Below, in pieces: positions 33,478 to 41,191 of a stretch of DNA of 64,000 nucleotides. The DNA is from Hymenobacter glacieicola (GTDB lineage: Bacteria; Bacteroidota; Bacteroidia; Cytophagales; Hymenobacteraceae): the NCBI RefSeq assembly GCF_014640315.1, contig NZ_BMGS01000016.1, positions 1 to 64,000 of the forward strand. Reading direction: 5' to 3'. The notes under the pieces are model-generated. The model ran no database searches. It was not told where the DNA came from and saw only the letters and a list, made by a program, of their open reading frames with translations. Each line of letters begins with the position of its first letter. The stretch's first letter is position 1. Both the position numbers and the translations under genes were made by a program.

Positions 33478-33899
33478 GCGGATACAAGGGTTGCCGGCGT
33501 GTTCGTTAACTCGCGCACCACGCCCAGCAGGCGGTTAATAGGGTGTGCTGCCAACGGCGATACGGGGCTGATATACGCCGCTGCCTCCCACACTTCCAGC
33601 ACTTGCTCAACGGGCAGCAGCTCGGCCAGGTACGCGGGGTTGTCGGCCCGCAGGTCCAGCGCGGCCTCCGTCTTGAGACGGTTGAACACGCGCCGGAACT
33701 GGATGCCTTCGGTTTCGCTCACCACGATACACGGCGTTCCGTCCGGCAGCAGCTGCCAATTGTCTACGTAGCGGCCGACGAGCACGCTGCCGCAGCCGTA
33801 GGGCGGCATAGCATCTTCTCGTATCTCAAAGGCCCGGAGCAGGCCGGTCCCACCGGGGAGAGGCAAACGAAAGCGCGGAATTTCTTCGCAGGTAGTCAT
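33474..33899 (-). CDS. Stand-alone S24/LexA-like domain lacking catalytic residues
   Basis: 141 residues. The pattern EDAMPPYGCGSVLVGRYVD ... DGTPCIVVSETEGIQFRRV ... LRADNPAY follows the C-terminal S24 domain of Bacteroidota repressors (normally DSMxP... dGdi/v ... yvivt ... Krv ... SdNpaY). The nucleophile Ser is Ala30 and the general-base Lys is Arg in FRRVFNR. No HTH domain precedes it. It may act as a decoy or dominant-negative partner of a host or phage repressor, or bind as a non-cleaving dimer domain. The family assignment is by eye. Confidence 0.55.
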   Translation of the reverse strand: MTTCEEIPRFRLPLPGGTGLLRAFEIREDAMPPYGCGSVLVGRYVDNWQLLPDGTPCIVVSETEGIQFRRVFNRLKTEAALDLRADNPAYLAELLPVEQVLEVWEAAAYISPVSPLAAHPINRLLGVVRELTNTPATLVSA

Positions 33900-33948
33900 G
33901 GCGTAGCGAAATTTTATTTGGTGGTGTATATAGGGTATATGTTGGCCT

Positions 33949-34623
33949 TTACGCGGCCTTCTGTGCTCCTTCGCGTTCTTCGATAGTAGCGTTCAGCTTG
34001 GTAATGGCTCCGTCAGCCCGCTCCTCGGTGAGCTGGTGAATACCAAGCAGCATTTTGGTCTTTTCGCCTGGCTTAATGACGGGGTTGTTCAGCAGGCGCG
34101 TGATTTCTGCTTTCTGCTCCTCCGATGCGTAGGCAATCTCACTAATAGGCTGCTGGGCAGCGGGTTGGTTAACCACAGCAGGGGCGGAAGCAGTCGCCTG
34201 CTGAGCTTGCTGGACGGCCTTGCCGAAATCCTCGCTTTCCTCCTCGCCGAAGAAGCCGTGCTGGTAGAGGCCCGTGAGCTTGAGTACGGCCCGTGACAGC
34301 GCCCGCTTCTCGGCCGTTTCGGCGAAGTAGGAGTTCTTACAGTTGGTAGCCGTGGCCGAGCCGTAGGTTTCAATCTTGGCGGTCGTGTTTTCCTCTACCA
34401 TCGTGCCGATTGCCTTAATCACCACGTACTTCTCTTGCAGCACGAGGGCTTTGTAGCTCACCTGGATACCATAGTGAGCCTGCACCTTCTCAATGCCTGA
34501 CCGGGTGAGAATGGTGTAATGCTGGTGTACGTGTACGTCTTCTTTGACCAGGCCGCACTCTTTGTACAATGAGTTGAGCTTATCCTTTTTGGTGGCCGGG
34601 GCTGCTTTGACGGTAGCTGACAT
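33949..34623 (-). CDS. Rad52/ERF-like single-strand annealing protein
   Basis: 224 residues. The core ALVLQEKYVVIKAIGTM ... ENTTAKIETYGSATATNCK ... ETAEKRALSRAVLKLTG matches the GEA-type beta sheet followed by the EKRALSRAvLkLtG helix of Rad52/ERF-superfamily phage annealases. The C-terminal part is Gln/Ala-rich, then helical. It would bind ssDNA and anneal strands during phage recombination, with the RusA-like resolvase downstream. The start is preceded by the AACCAACCCC leader motif. Confidence 0.6.
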   Translation of the reverse strand: MSATVKAAPATKKDKLNSLYKECGLVKEDVHVHQHYTILTRSGIEKVQAHYGIQVSYKALVLQEKYVVIKAIGTMVEENTTAKIETYGSATATNCKNSYFAETAEKRALSRAVLKLTGLYQHGFFGEEESEDFGKAVQQAQQATASAPAVVNQPAAQQPISEIAYASEEQKAEITRLLNNPVIKPGEKTKMLLGIHQLTEERADGAITKLNATIEEREGAQKAA

Positions 34624-34638
34624 AATACAGGGGGTTGG

Positions 34639-34908
34639 TTAGCGTGTGGAAACGGGGGTAAACGACCTAACGGGGAAGCGCAGGGACAGCTCCCGGCGAA
34701 ACTCGTTGAGGGCAACTTGCATGAGGGTGCGCGAGAAAGCGAAAAGCGGGGTGTCCTCGTCGGCCGTGCGGTGCAGGGAGATAGTGTACTTGACGACTCC
34801 TCCCCGCGAGGAAACCGTGGCGGCGCAGCAGCACCCGGCCGGGAGGGCAAAGCCCTTGGCAATGGTGAGGGCGAGCTGTTCGACGTGGCAGGCGGTGTAA
34901 ACTAGCAC
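34639..34908 (-). CDS. Hypothetical protein (89 aa)
   Basis: Begins MLVYTACHVEQLALTIAKG, with a Cys cluster (AGCCCAAT) and a helical basic second half. ATG shares a base with the upstream stop. Not recognised. Confidence 0.55.
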   Translation of the reverse strand: MLVYTACHVEQLALTIAKGFALPAGCCCAATVSSRGGVVKYTISLHRTADEDTPLFAFSRTLMQVALNEFRRELSLRFPVRSFTPVSTR

Positions 34909-35171
34909 TAGTTGATAAATTCTGGGCCTTTGGTAAACGAGTAGGCAGCAACCATGTCTCGGTAGTATTCTTCTGTAATCTTTGGCGTAGTCGCCTCGTC
35001 ACTGAAGGCCATCATTTCTCCCTCGGGGCTTCCTGATATAAACAGGTGGGAGTCTGAGTAACACCTTTCGGCCCAAAGTGTGCAGCCGGCCGCCAGGGCC
35101 AGGTCTAGCATTTGCTGCTTGTGGGCTACGTCCCGGCAGGGCAGTAACCAGTTGCTATCAGTGAGTTTCAT
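34908..35171 (-). CDS. Hypothetical protein (87 aa)
   Basis: Begins MKLTDSNWLLPCRDVAHKQ; mixed alpha/beta. Start overlaps the previous stop (35168-35171) and is preceded by ACCAACCCC 16 bases upstream. Unknown function. Confidence 0.6.
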   Translation of the reverse strand: MKLTDSNWLLPCRDVAHKQQMLDLALAAGCTLWAERCYSDSHLFISGSPEGEMMAFSDEATTPKITEEYYRDMVAAYSFTKGPEFIN

Positions 35172-35407
35172 GCTACTTTGGATTTCGGGGTTGGTAATTC
35201 AACGGGGATAAAGCGGGATACGGAGCGGTGAAAGTGGCCCAGGGCTTTGCTGGCCGAACTGGCTCCTTCCGTGTCCACTACACGCCCGTCCGGGGCAGTG
35301 TACCGGACCCAGAACCAGTCCTCAGCGGGGGCAGTATGCGCGGTGGCAGATAACGAGAACTCGGCGGCAACGGCCGAAACCAGGGAAGCAAACGCATCGA
35401 AGCGCAT
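35168..35407 (-). CDS. Hypothetical protein (79 aa)
   Basis: Begins MRFDAFASLVSAVAAEFSL; contains WFWVRYTAPDGRVVDTEGA. First gene of its leftward run. The 173 bases upstream contain AACGAAAATAATTTG (about 35549-35535), a promoter-associated element, and TATACTTTCC near the start. Confidence 0.6.
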   Translation of the reverse strand: MRFDAFASLVSAVAAEFSLSATAHTAPAEDWFWVRYTAPDGRVVDTEGASSASKALGHFHRSVSRFIPVELPTPKSKVA

Positions 35408-35580
35408 GGACAGGGAAAGTATAAGTTGAAAGGCATAAGAGTAACGGGGTTTGCTTTCGTGGTAGTATAGGTCGGTGCTGCTAAACTACTTAGTCAAGGT
35501 GGCTTATGCAAGGGCTTGGTCCTTTTATTGTACAAATTATTTTCGTTGGCCTGCGGCGGGGTTGGTCGCATGAGGACTGG

Positions 35581-36384
35581 CTATTTGTAGAGGCCCGTGG
35601 CGTGACAGAACGTCTTGAGCGCCACGTCATACCAGCGCTGGTATAGCTGGTTTTGCGGGCCGGTGAGCTGCCAGGGCTGGCCGGGTTCGTAGCGGCGCAG
35701 CGCGGCCCGGTCCAGCAGGTACTCGTTCACGTCCTCATTGATGGAGTAGCCAAACCCCTCGCACCCGCCTTCCCGCGCCTGCTGCCGCACGGCTACGCGC
35801 TGCTTGATCTGGTCCAGGGAGCGGAACTGGTAGTGTTTAATCTTAATACGGCGGTTGTGCAGCACCCCCATGTGCTTTGGAGCGTGAGCCGGGGCCGCCC
35901 ACTCCATGCCGGGCCGGTGGCGGAAAAAGCGGGCCTCGCTCCACGTCGAGGGCTGGTAGTAGCGAATCTCATCCACGCTGGCCGGACCAGCGGAGCCGCC
36001 CGCAAAATCCTCTTTCGTCAGGTTAAAGAAGATGGTTTCCGAGGCTACGAAGTGATGGTGGGTTGGTACGCGGGGCAGGAACTCGCGGGGGTTGTCGGCG
36101 TAGATTTCGTCGGCGTCGAGGCGGTAGCACCACCAATCACCCGCTTGGGCCAGCCAGCGGTAGTGGTTGAATACCTGGGCGCGGATACCGTCGTAGAAAG
36201 GGGAGAAATCCTGCTTATAGGGAACAATTTTGTCCGAGGCCAGGGATTGTACAATTTCCCAAGTGGCGTCCGTGCTGCCGTTGTCGAGCACAAAGATTTT
36301 ATCCGCCCACTGGCTTGCCGCCAGCAGGTTGGCGGCGATAATGTCGGCTTCATTTTTTACAACGGAAATGGCAAAAATTTTCAT
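35581..36384 (-). CDS. Family 2 glycosyltransferase
   Basis: 267 residues. The N-terminus ISVVKNEADIIAANLLAAS followed by KIFVLDNGSTDATWEIV is the GT2 nucleotide-sugar site, and YRLDADEIY supplies the DxD metal motif. The C-terminal half (RFFRHRPGMEWAAPAHAPK) is the acceptor side. Targets could be hypermodified DNA bases, giving protection, or surface glycans. No base-hypermodification pathway is visible nearby, so the acceptor is unknown. Single gene between two intergenic regions. Confidence 0.8.
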   Translation of the reverse strand: MKIFAISVVKNEADIIAANLLAASQWADKIFVLDNGSTDATWEIVQSLASDKIVPYKQDFSPFYDGIRAQVFNHYRWLAQAGDWWCYRLDADEIYADNPREFLPRVPTHHHFVASETIFFNLTKEDFAGGSAGPASVDEIRYYQPSTWSEARFFRHRPGMEWAAPAHAPKHMGVLHNRRIKIKHYQFRSLDQIKQRVAVRQQAREGGCEGFGYSINEDVNEYLLDRAALRRYEPGQPWQLTGPQNQLYQRWYDVALKTFCHATGLYK

Positions 36385-36511
36385 GTTACGGGGAACTTTT
36401 TTGAAAAGTTGTGTATGTATTGGTAATATTTGTTTTCAGCTCAACACTAAGTGGTTAGCGTCAGAAAGCCAACTATTTAGCGGAATAATTCTTCGCGGGT
36501 TGGTTGCTTTT

Positions 36512-36536
36512 AACGAAAGATTATTTGAACTTGGTA
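36512..36536 (+). promoter_or_regulatory. Candidate rightward promoter/regulator site
   Basis: AACGAAAGATTATTTG followed by GAACTTGG in place of the usual GTACTTTG. The AACGAAA(G/A)-ATTATTTG word also occurs at about 42481-42496 and, on the minus strand, at about 35549 and 28497. Precedes the lone plus-strand gene at 36622. Confidence 0.45.
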
Positions 36537-36621
36537 CAACCAAACCAAAATACCCGTCGTAAGTGCGGCCAGCCCTCAAGCGGGATACCACCACAACACC
36601 ACCACACAAATCTAGTACAAC

Positions 36622-37191
36622 ATGGCTTACCGTACGCCCGCAAATCAGGAGGACCAGGTAGAGAAGAATAAGTTGCGAGCAATCACTGAAAAAGACGTAA
36701 CCGATCAGGAGCAATGGTTGATCGACCGGCGCTTTGTGCTGGAATGCCAGCGACTTGAACGCGAGGGGCGGGTAGAAAACCGCGTGACCTTGGAAGAACA
36801 TCTGGGCATGTTCAAGGGGGCTCTCGCCGCGATTCGCCGGGGCGTGCTGGGCACCCGCCCGTTTCACATTTCCCGCCTCAAACAGCGCTACAACGGGGAT
36901 GTGAACTACATTCTGTTTGCCTTGCGCCAGGAGGAAATTTCCGCCCCCATTCGCTACATGGCCGGGGTTGGTAAAGTGGACTTGCGCAAGTTCGAGCCCT
37001 TCACCCACGAGTACAGCCAGACGGCCAAATGGAAGGCCGGCCCGCTGGCCGAGGAGGACGCCGGGCACTTCCCGGACGATCCGCAGAACCTCAAGCATCC
37101 CCACCTGATCGGCAAGCACAAGCGGGACGAGAAGGGGAGTGAGGAAAGCGAAGACGACGATACCCCCGTCTATAAACTTCAAGTAGCGTAA
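36622..37191 (+). CDS. Hypothetical charged protein, lone rightward gene in early block
   Basis: 189 residues. Begins MAYRTPANQEDQVEKNKLR. Helical and highly charged, with an acidic C-terminal tail (EESEDDDTPVY). It has its own promoter candidate and a bidirectional terminator (37195-37226), and is the only plus-strand gene between 23.4 and 42.4 kb. Independent expression suggests a regulator, inhibitor or highly expressed early protein, but no family is recognised. Confidence 0.65.
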   Translation: MAYRTPANQEDQVEKNKLRAITEKDVTDQEQWLIDRRFVLECQRLEREGRVENRVTLEEHLGMFKGALAAIRRGVLGTRPFHISRLKQRYNGDVNYILFALRQEEISAPIRYMAGVGKVDLRKFEPFTHEYSQTAKWKAGPLAEEDAGHFPDDPQNLKHPHLIGKHKRDEKGSEESEDDDTPVYKLQVA

Positions 37192-37565
37192 TAGCAACCC
37201 CGTTCGGTGTAAGCTGGGCGGGGTTGTTTGCTTGATACGCCGCAGTACGTGTCCCAGCCGCCTGCCTTGATAATGCGCTTTAGAAGGTCGATGTTATTGT
37301 GAAAATATTCCCAGGCATAGGACTGGAACACACTGGATTTGCGACCTTCCTCGTTGCGGAAATACTTGCCGACTTCCGCAAACTTGCGGCGGTTGCGCCG
37401 GAGTAGCTTGCGCCATTCCTTTAGGCTAGTGATGCTCCAATCTCCGTTTGGCATGGAATTATCCTGAAATCTACCCTTGCGAAGTCGATAGTCAAACACG
37501 GTACGATGGGCGCGGATTCGGTTGCGGCCTCTGAGTACTCCGGCAGTAGCAGGTAGAGCTTTCAT
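37179..37565 (-). CDS. Basic hypothetical protein (128 aa)
   Basis: From ATG 37565 (MKALPATAGVLRGRNRIRA), preceded by AACCAACCCC; the frame continues to 37649 but that region is leader. Very Arg/Lys-rich (LLRRNRRKFAEVGKYFRN), so possibly nucleic-acid binding. Its end overlaps the convergent gene by 13 bases. Confidence 0.6.
   Translation of the reverse strand: MKALPATAGVLRGRNRIRAHRTVFDYRLRKGRFQDNSMPNGDWSITSLKEWRKLLRRNRRKFAEVGKYFRNEEGRKSSVFQSYAWEYFHNNIDLLKRIIKAGGWDTYCGVSSKQPRPAYTERGCYYAT
37195..37226. terminator. Bidirectional terminator inside convergent gene ends
   Basis: CAACCCCG / CGGGGTTG 8-bp stem, followed by TTTGCTT on the plus strand. The minus-strand gene ends at 37179, so its last codons lie past the hairpin. 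Confidence 0.6.
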
Positions 37566-37585
37566 CTTATCGGGGTTGGTTGGGT

Positions 37586-37816
37586 TTACAGGGGGTAGGC
37601 TTCTGTGATAAGAGGGAGCAACTTTTGTACTCGGTATTCTGTGCCCCATCGACTCCGGCGTGGTTTGGTGTTTTCAATCAGTACACAGTTGACATACTGC
37701 TTATCAACACGCTGCGGCCACAGGTTAAACGGTTGGCTATCGGCCTGATAAGTAACTGTGCTATTAGGAGTTAATTTAAAGAGCTCCCCAGACCAGACAA
37801 AATCTTGAATTGTCAT
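37586..37816 (-). CDS. Hypothetical protein (76 aa)
   Basis: Begins MTIQDFVWSGELFKLTPNS; beta-rich, with a short SH3-like feel, ending LPLITEAYPL. Leader has the variant AACTAACCCC. Not recognised. Confidence 0.55.
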   Translation of the reverse strand: MTIQDFVWSGELFKLTPNSTVTYQADSQPFNLWPQRVDKQYVNCVLIENTKPRRSRWGTEYRVQKLLPLITEAYPL

Positions 37817-37824
37817 AGGGGGGG

Positions 37825-38079
37825 TTAGTTGGTGGCGGGCAGCTCAACTTCGCAATTTGAAAAATGCCATTTTATTTCTGCACCAATCCAGCGTTTTTCG
37901 CGGGTGGCAATGCGTACTTTATACCGCTTTGCTCCTTCGCTAATTCCGCCCGATACTACCTCGTACGCCTTGGTATTAGGCTTGTTTCGGGCGTTGGTTA
38001 ACCCCTGAGCTATCATTTGAGCAATAGCTTTACGTTCGGTCGCTGTTACGTGCGAATGATTGGGAACTATGAATTTCAT
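37825..38079 (-). CDS. Hypothetical protein (84 aa)
   Basis: Begins MKFIVPNHSHVTATERKAI; helix then beta strands (KRYKVRIATREKRWIGAEI). Leader motif AACCAACCCC lies 8 bases before the ATG, preceded by a tRNA-like hairpin at 38110-38149. Unknown function. Confidence 0.6.
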   Translation of the reverse strand: MKFIVPNHSHVTATERKAIAQMIAQGLTNARNKPNTKAYEVVSGGISEGAKRYKVRIATREKRWIGAEIKWHFSNCEVELPATN

Positions 38080-38109
38080 GGCGTTACGGGGTTGGTTGGA
38101 TTAGTTCGC

Positions 38110-38149
38110 GCCGGTCCACGAGTCGAACGTGGAGCTATGCCATTCCGGC
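38110..38149 (-). other. T-arm-like mini hairpin in a gene leader
   Basis: On the minus strand: GCCGG, an 11-12-base insert, CCACG with loop TTCGACT and CGTGG, then CCGGC. The loop matches the tRNA T-loop pattern TTCRANT, and the outer GCCGG/CCGGC forms a short acceptor-like stem. D and anticodon arms are absent. It is flanked by two GGGGTTGGTT copies (38088-38097, 38151-38160). Confidence 0.4.
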
Positions 38150-38164
38150 TGGGGTTGGTTGTTT

Positions 38165-38404
38165 TTAATAATCGTATCCTACAATCTTGCTCACTAATGC
38201 CCGTTGTTCCGGCTCCGTAATGCCTGGCCGTTGGCATTGTGCTAGATATTTAATCCACTGCCTTTCTGTCATTACTACCCACTGAGAGGGCATGTTTTCC
38301 CAGGCTGATTTGGCGTCCTTGCGTTTGGCAAACCTAATGCTACCTTCGGCGGCAGTCATTGGATTCACGCAGACGTAGCGAGTTTCTGTCTTTGACTTAT
38401 TCAT
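38165..38404 (-). CDS. Hypothetical protein (79 aa)
   Basis: Begins MNKSKTETRYVCVNPMTAA; basic, with SAWENMPSQWVVMTERQWI. Start preceded by AACCAACCCC six bases upstream. Unknown function. Confidence 0.6.
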   Translation of the reverse strand: MNKSKTETRYVCVNPMTAAEGSIRFAKRKDAKSAWENMPSQWVVMTERQWIKYLAQCQRPGITEPEQRALVSKIVGYDY

Positions 38405-38472
38405 TTTGTGGGGTTGGTTAAAGTGAGAAGGAAAGATAAGATGCTGCTGCCCGCAAACCAGACATTATGTGT

Positions 38473-38715
38473 CTACTTAGTTCGGTAGTCGTTGATAATG
38501 CCACGTAAGGCCCAAGCCGCAATAATGCTATTTGCCTTTTCGGGGTCAGCCATATTCACGTTGCGAGCGGGCCAGCGCGTACCGTCAGAGTAGCGCACGT
38601 AGATAGCCGTGTAGCCGGGCTCTATGTCGTCAAATAGATCAACGCCTACGGTGGCGAGTTGGGGAATATCGGCGGCGGTAGTGTGCGGCCATTCGGATGC
38701 GAGACGGTGAGTCAT
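38473..38715 (-). CDS. Hypothetical protein (80 aa)
   Basis: Begins MTHRLASEWPHTTAADIPQ; contains YTAIYVRYSDGTRWPARNV. Leader AACCAACCCC eight bases before ATG. Not recognised. Confidence 0.6.
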   Translation of the reverse strand: MTHRLASEWPHTTAADIPQLATVGVDLFDDIEPGYTAIYVRYSDGTRWPARNVNMADPEKANSIIAAWALRGIINDYRTK

Positions 38716-38731
38716 AGTGGTGCGGGGTTGG

Positions 38732-38983
38732 TTATAGTTGGCGAAAGTCGCCGGTTTTTGTTTCTCTGTAATGGGCTACTACTCGCGGGTTTTCCCAGCT
38801 CAACACGCTCAATATGTGGCGATAACTGGTCTTTACTACCCCGTATTGGTAGGTGCATTTACGTTCCACAATGAGCTTTTTATGCCCTACTTCTACGCGG
38901 AATTGTTTATTAACTGAATTGCCTGCTACGGCGGCTATTGCCTCGTAAGTAGCTGACTTAGGGTCGAGTGTTATAATATCCAT
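38732..38983 (-). CDS. Hypothetical protein (83 aa)
   Basis: From ATG 38983 (MDIITLDPKSATYEAIAAV), with AACCAACCC and a second CCCCAACC in the leader; the frame to 39079 overlaps another gene. Beta-rich basic middle (HKKLIVERKCTYQYGVVKT). Unknown function. Confidence 0.55.
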   Translation of the reverse strand: MDIITLDPKSATYEAIAAVAGNSVNKQFRVEVGHKKLIVERKCTYQYGVVKTSYRHILSVLSWENPRVVAHYRETKTGDFRQL

Positions 38984-39029
38984 CGTGTTATGTGGTTGGG
39001 GTTGTTCGGGTTGGTTAAAGTTGACTGAA

Positions 39030-39257
39030 TTATGCGCTGTAAGGGTCGCGCCGTGCCTCTCTTGCATAATATTGAGCATCCTGTTCGGCTTCCCAATTAG
39101 CTACCTCCTCATCCGATGGGAGATAAACAAAAGCTACTTGCTCGGCATACGGCAGTTTCTCATGCAGTATATTGTGGGTGTAAGTAATATTACGCCCATC
39201 GACTACCCCTGTGGAGCCGTGGGGGTGTAATCTTCTTTGTTGGTTGTAGTATCCCAT
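39030..39257 (-). CDS. Hypothetical protein (75 aa)
   Basis: Begins MGYYNQQRRLHPHGSTGVV and ends with an acidic then basic helix (EVANWEAEQDAQYYAREAR). The leader motif lies about 70 bases upstream (39327-39336) rather than adjacent. Unknown function. Confidence 0.55.
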   Translation of the reverse strand: MGYYNQQRRLHPHGSTGVVDGRNITYTHNILHEKLPYAEQVAFVYLPSDEEVANWEAEQDAQYYAREARRDPYSA

Positions 39258-39334
39258 TATCGTATGTGTTTGGGGTAAAGCCTCCTCAGTGCCGGAGTTA
39301 TCGGCAGACGGCCGGAGCCGTTTCGGCGGGTTGG

Positions 39335-39802
39335 TTATTGGTCCAGTAGGTTAGCTAGTTCAAACTGCTCATCGGGTGTAATGCCCAATAATTCCAGCTT
39401 TTCAGATGCTTTGACGCAAGCCTTATAGATGCGCGTAGCGCGTTGGTATTCTTTCCGGCTGTCTACATTCCAACCAAACTCACTCATCAAATCCTCTACG
39501 TTGGTTGCATTTATGCCCGTAGTAGCATCCGAAACAAAGCAGCTTAAAGCACCTTTTAAGGCTGCGCTGTCAAGCTCTTGAATGCCTTTATTATAATTAG
39601 ACTGCGAGTCAAAGAAATCAAATGTGGCCTTTTCGCCGTTGCTGCTTTTAACTGTGACTTTGAATTTATTATGCTGGCGGCTGTCTTCGCTATTTGGAAA
39701 CGGCACCCGCAATGCTTTAATGGTAGCTTGTACAGTTAGCCACACATCGGCGCATTGTACAGTATAAGCGGGAGCAATAGCGGCAGTAGTGGCGTTTTTC
39801 AT
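39335..39802 (-). CDS. Hypothetical protein (155 aa)
   Basis: From ATG 39802 (MKNATTAAIAPAYTVQCAD); ATG 39817 is an alternative. Contains KVTVKSSNGEKATFDFFDS, then a helical C-terminal half with EYQRATRIYKACVKASEKL. Not recognised. Confidence 0.6.
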   Translation of the reverse strand: MKNATTAAIAPAYTVQCADVWLTVQATIKALRVPFPNSEDSRQHNKFKVTVKSSNGEKATFDFFDSQSNYNKGIQELDSAALKGALSCFVSDATTGINATNVEDLMSEFGWNVDSRKEYQRATRIYKACVKASEKLELLGITPDEQFELANLLDQ

Positions 39803-39909
39803 GGCGGTATGAGACAAAAAAGCGGGGGTATGGCACTAGGATAGTGCGGAAAAATTCGGTGAATGAGGAGGGGAAAGCGAAACTATTTTTCGCGGGGTTG
39901 GCGGGTTGG

Positions 39910-40320
39910 TTATAGTGCGGTAAAGACTTGAAAACCCAAACTAATCAGGTAGTCTTGCACGGCTCCTGTTCCCCGGCCGCCAAGGCTAATAGGGGTTATT
40001 ATGCCGTTCCGGTCCAGGCAGTCAGCAAAAGACGCCGAACGCTTGTCGTAACCACCACCCCCCGCCGAGCCAATCACAAACGAAGTAAGGTGCAAATCTT
40101 CTGCGTTCCGTTCGGGTGCGCCAAAAGCCGCAATCCCCGCGCCGTGATGTACAATAACGCTGCATTTCCATTGCCCGCCCGCGCCAATGCTCCATATTAT
40201 TTTGCCGGCTTCTTTTCCGTTGTATAACAGCAGCCACACAGAGACGTTGTTAAAAGCGGAAGACTCCAACAGGGACTTAGCAGATACTTTTACTTTTGGT
40301 GCTTTTATGGTGGTATTCAT
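39910..40320 (-). CDS. Hypothetical protein (136 aa)
   Basis: From ATG 40320, immediately preceded by ACCAACCCC; the frame to 40407 would overlap the next gene. Contains SVWLLLYNGKEAGKIIWSI and a Gly-rich segment (IGSAGGGGYDKRSASFAD). Similar in style to small phage early proteins, but no family recognised. Confidence 0.6.
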   Translation of the reverse strand: MNTTIKAPKVKVSAKSLLESSAFNNVSVWLLLYNGKEAGKIIWSIGAGGQWKCSVIVHHGAGIAAFGAPERNAEDLHLTSFVIGSAGGGGYDKRSASFADCLDRNGIITPISLGGRGTGAVQDYLISLGFQVFTAL

Positions 40321-40354
40321 GGGGTTGGTATGGTGAGTTGTGAGGGGTTGATTT

Positions 40355-40714
40355 TTAGGCTTCTTCGACGTATAGCAGGACATAGCAGTATGTCTCACCG
40401 TCATCATTAAGCCCGTTACGTTCGTAAAATTCCGCTACGGTTTCACCTTTTAAATCCTTTGCTACCGACGGTAGATAGGCGGTATCATAGACTTCGGAGG
40501 CGCATTCTACGGCGTCGTTATATGCTTCCTGTGGGGTGCTCCCGATGCCCGTATACACCTCTGTATAGTACTTGTCCTTGGCAGTCTTCACGGCGTGAAT
40601 ACTCGCGCCGGGGAAGTAATCAGGCGTATCAATACCACGATTTACAACCTTAAAGGATTTGATAGCAGCGAGTCCAAGAGTCGTAGCCTGTTCTTTTTTA
40701 TCTGCGAGTTTCAT
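40355..40714 (-). CDS. Hypothetical protein (119 aa)
   Basis: Begins MKLADKKEQATTLGLAAIK; contains a helix EAYNDAVECASEVYDTAYL and ends TYCYVLLYVEEA. Acidic, cytoplasmic. Unknown function. Confidence 0.6.
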   Translation of the reverse strand: MKLADKKEQATTLGLAAIKSFKVVNRGIDTPDYFPGASIHAVKTAKDKYYTEVYTGIGSTPQEAYNDAVECASEVYDTAYLPSVAKDLKGETVAEFYERNGLNDDGETYCYVLLYVEEA

Positions 40715-40739
40715 CTGAGTATATGTTGAATTGCGAGGG

Positions 40740-40850
40740 CTAGAATTGAATACCTAACGCGTCGGTAACGGCGAACCAAATGGCTTTTGCTTTGCCGTGT
40801 TTGCAGGCAGTGGTGTAGTAGCGGTATTCGGTGCGGAAGGTGTGCAGCAT
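40740..40850 (-). CDS. Tiny hypothetical protein (36 aa)
   Basis: ATG 40850 to TAG 40740; product MLHTFRTEYRYYTTACKHG then KAKAIWFAVTDALGIQF. Ends 26 bases before the next gene and starts six bases after the previous one. Basic N-terminal half. Supported only by fit and codon use. Confidence 0.45.
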   Translation of the reverse strand: MLHTFRTEYRYYTTACKHGKAKAIWFAVTDALGIQF

Positions 40851-40855
40851 GGCGT

Positions 40856-41083
40856 TTAGTCTTCAATAGTGAAAAACTCATTTATTGCACTTAGATCGAG
40901 CAGATAGCCGGAGCCTATATGCCCTTTGCCGGCCTTGTCTACCATTACCGACTCTGTATTTCTGTAACCGGGGGAAGTAACTACCATACGCTGTCCCTGC
41001 TTAATCTTAACCTTTCGGCCCCGTGCGCCTGGCGTGGAAAATTCAATACCTGTTTTTGCTATTAAGTAAGTGCCTTGTTTCAT
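40856..41083 (-). CDS. Hypothetical SH3-like basic protein (75 aa)
   Basis: From ATG 41083 (MKQGTYLIAKTGIEFSTPG). Beta-strand pattern VKIKQGQRMVVTSPGYRNT suggests a small barrel. Basic N-terminal half and acidic end. Unknown function. Confidence 0.55.
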   Translation of the reverse strand: MKQGTYLIAKTGIEFSTPGARGRKVKIKQGQRMVVTSPGYRNTESVMVDKAGKGHIGSGYLLDLSAINEFFTIED

Positions 41084-41191
41084 GGTATTGTGTGTTAACA
41101 AAAGGTTGAAAGTACGTATTTTCTTCGTTGGTTGGGGAAAAGAAGAGGAGGAAATTTTCGTCCTCCTGTTTTGCCTTTATTTATGTTGTTG

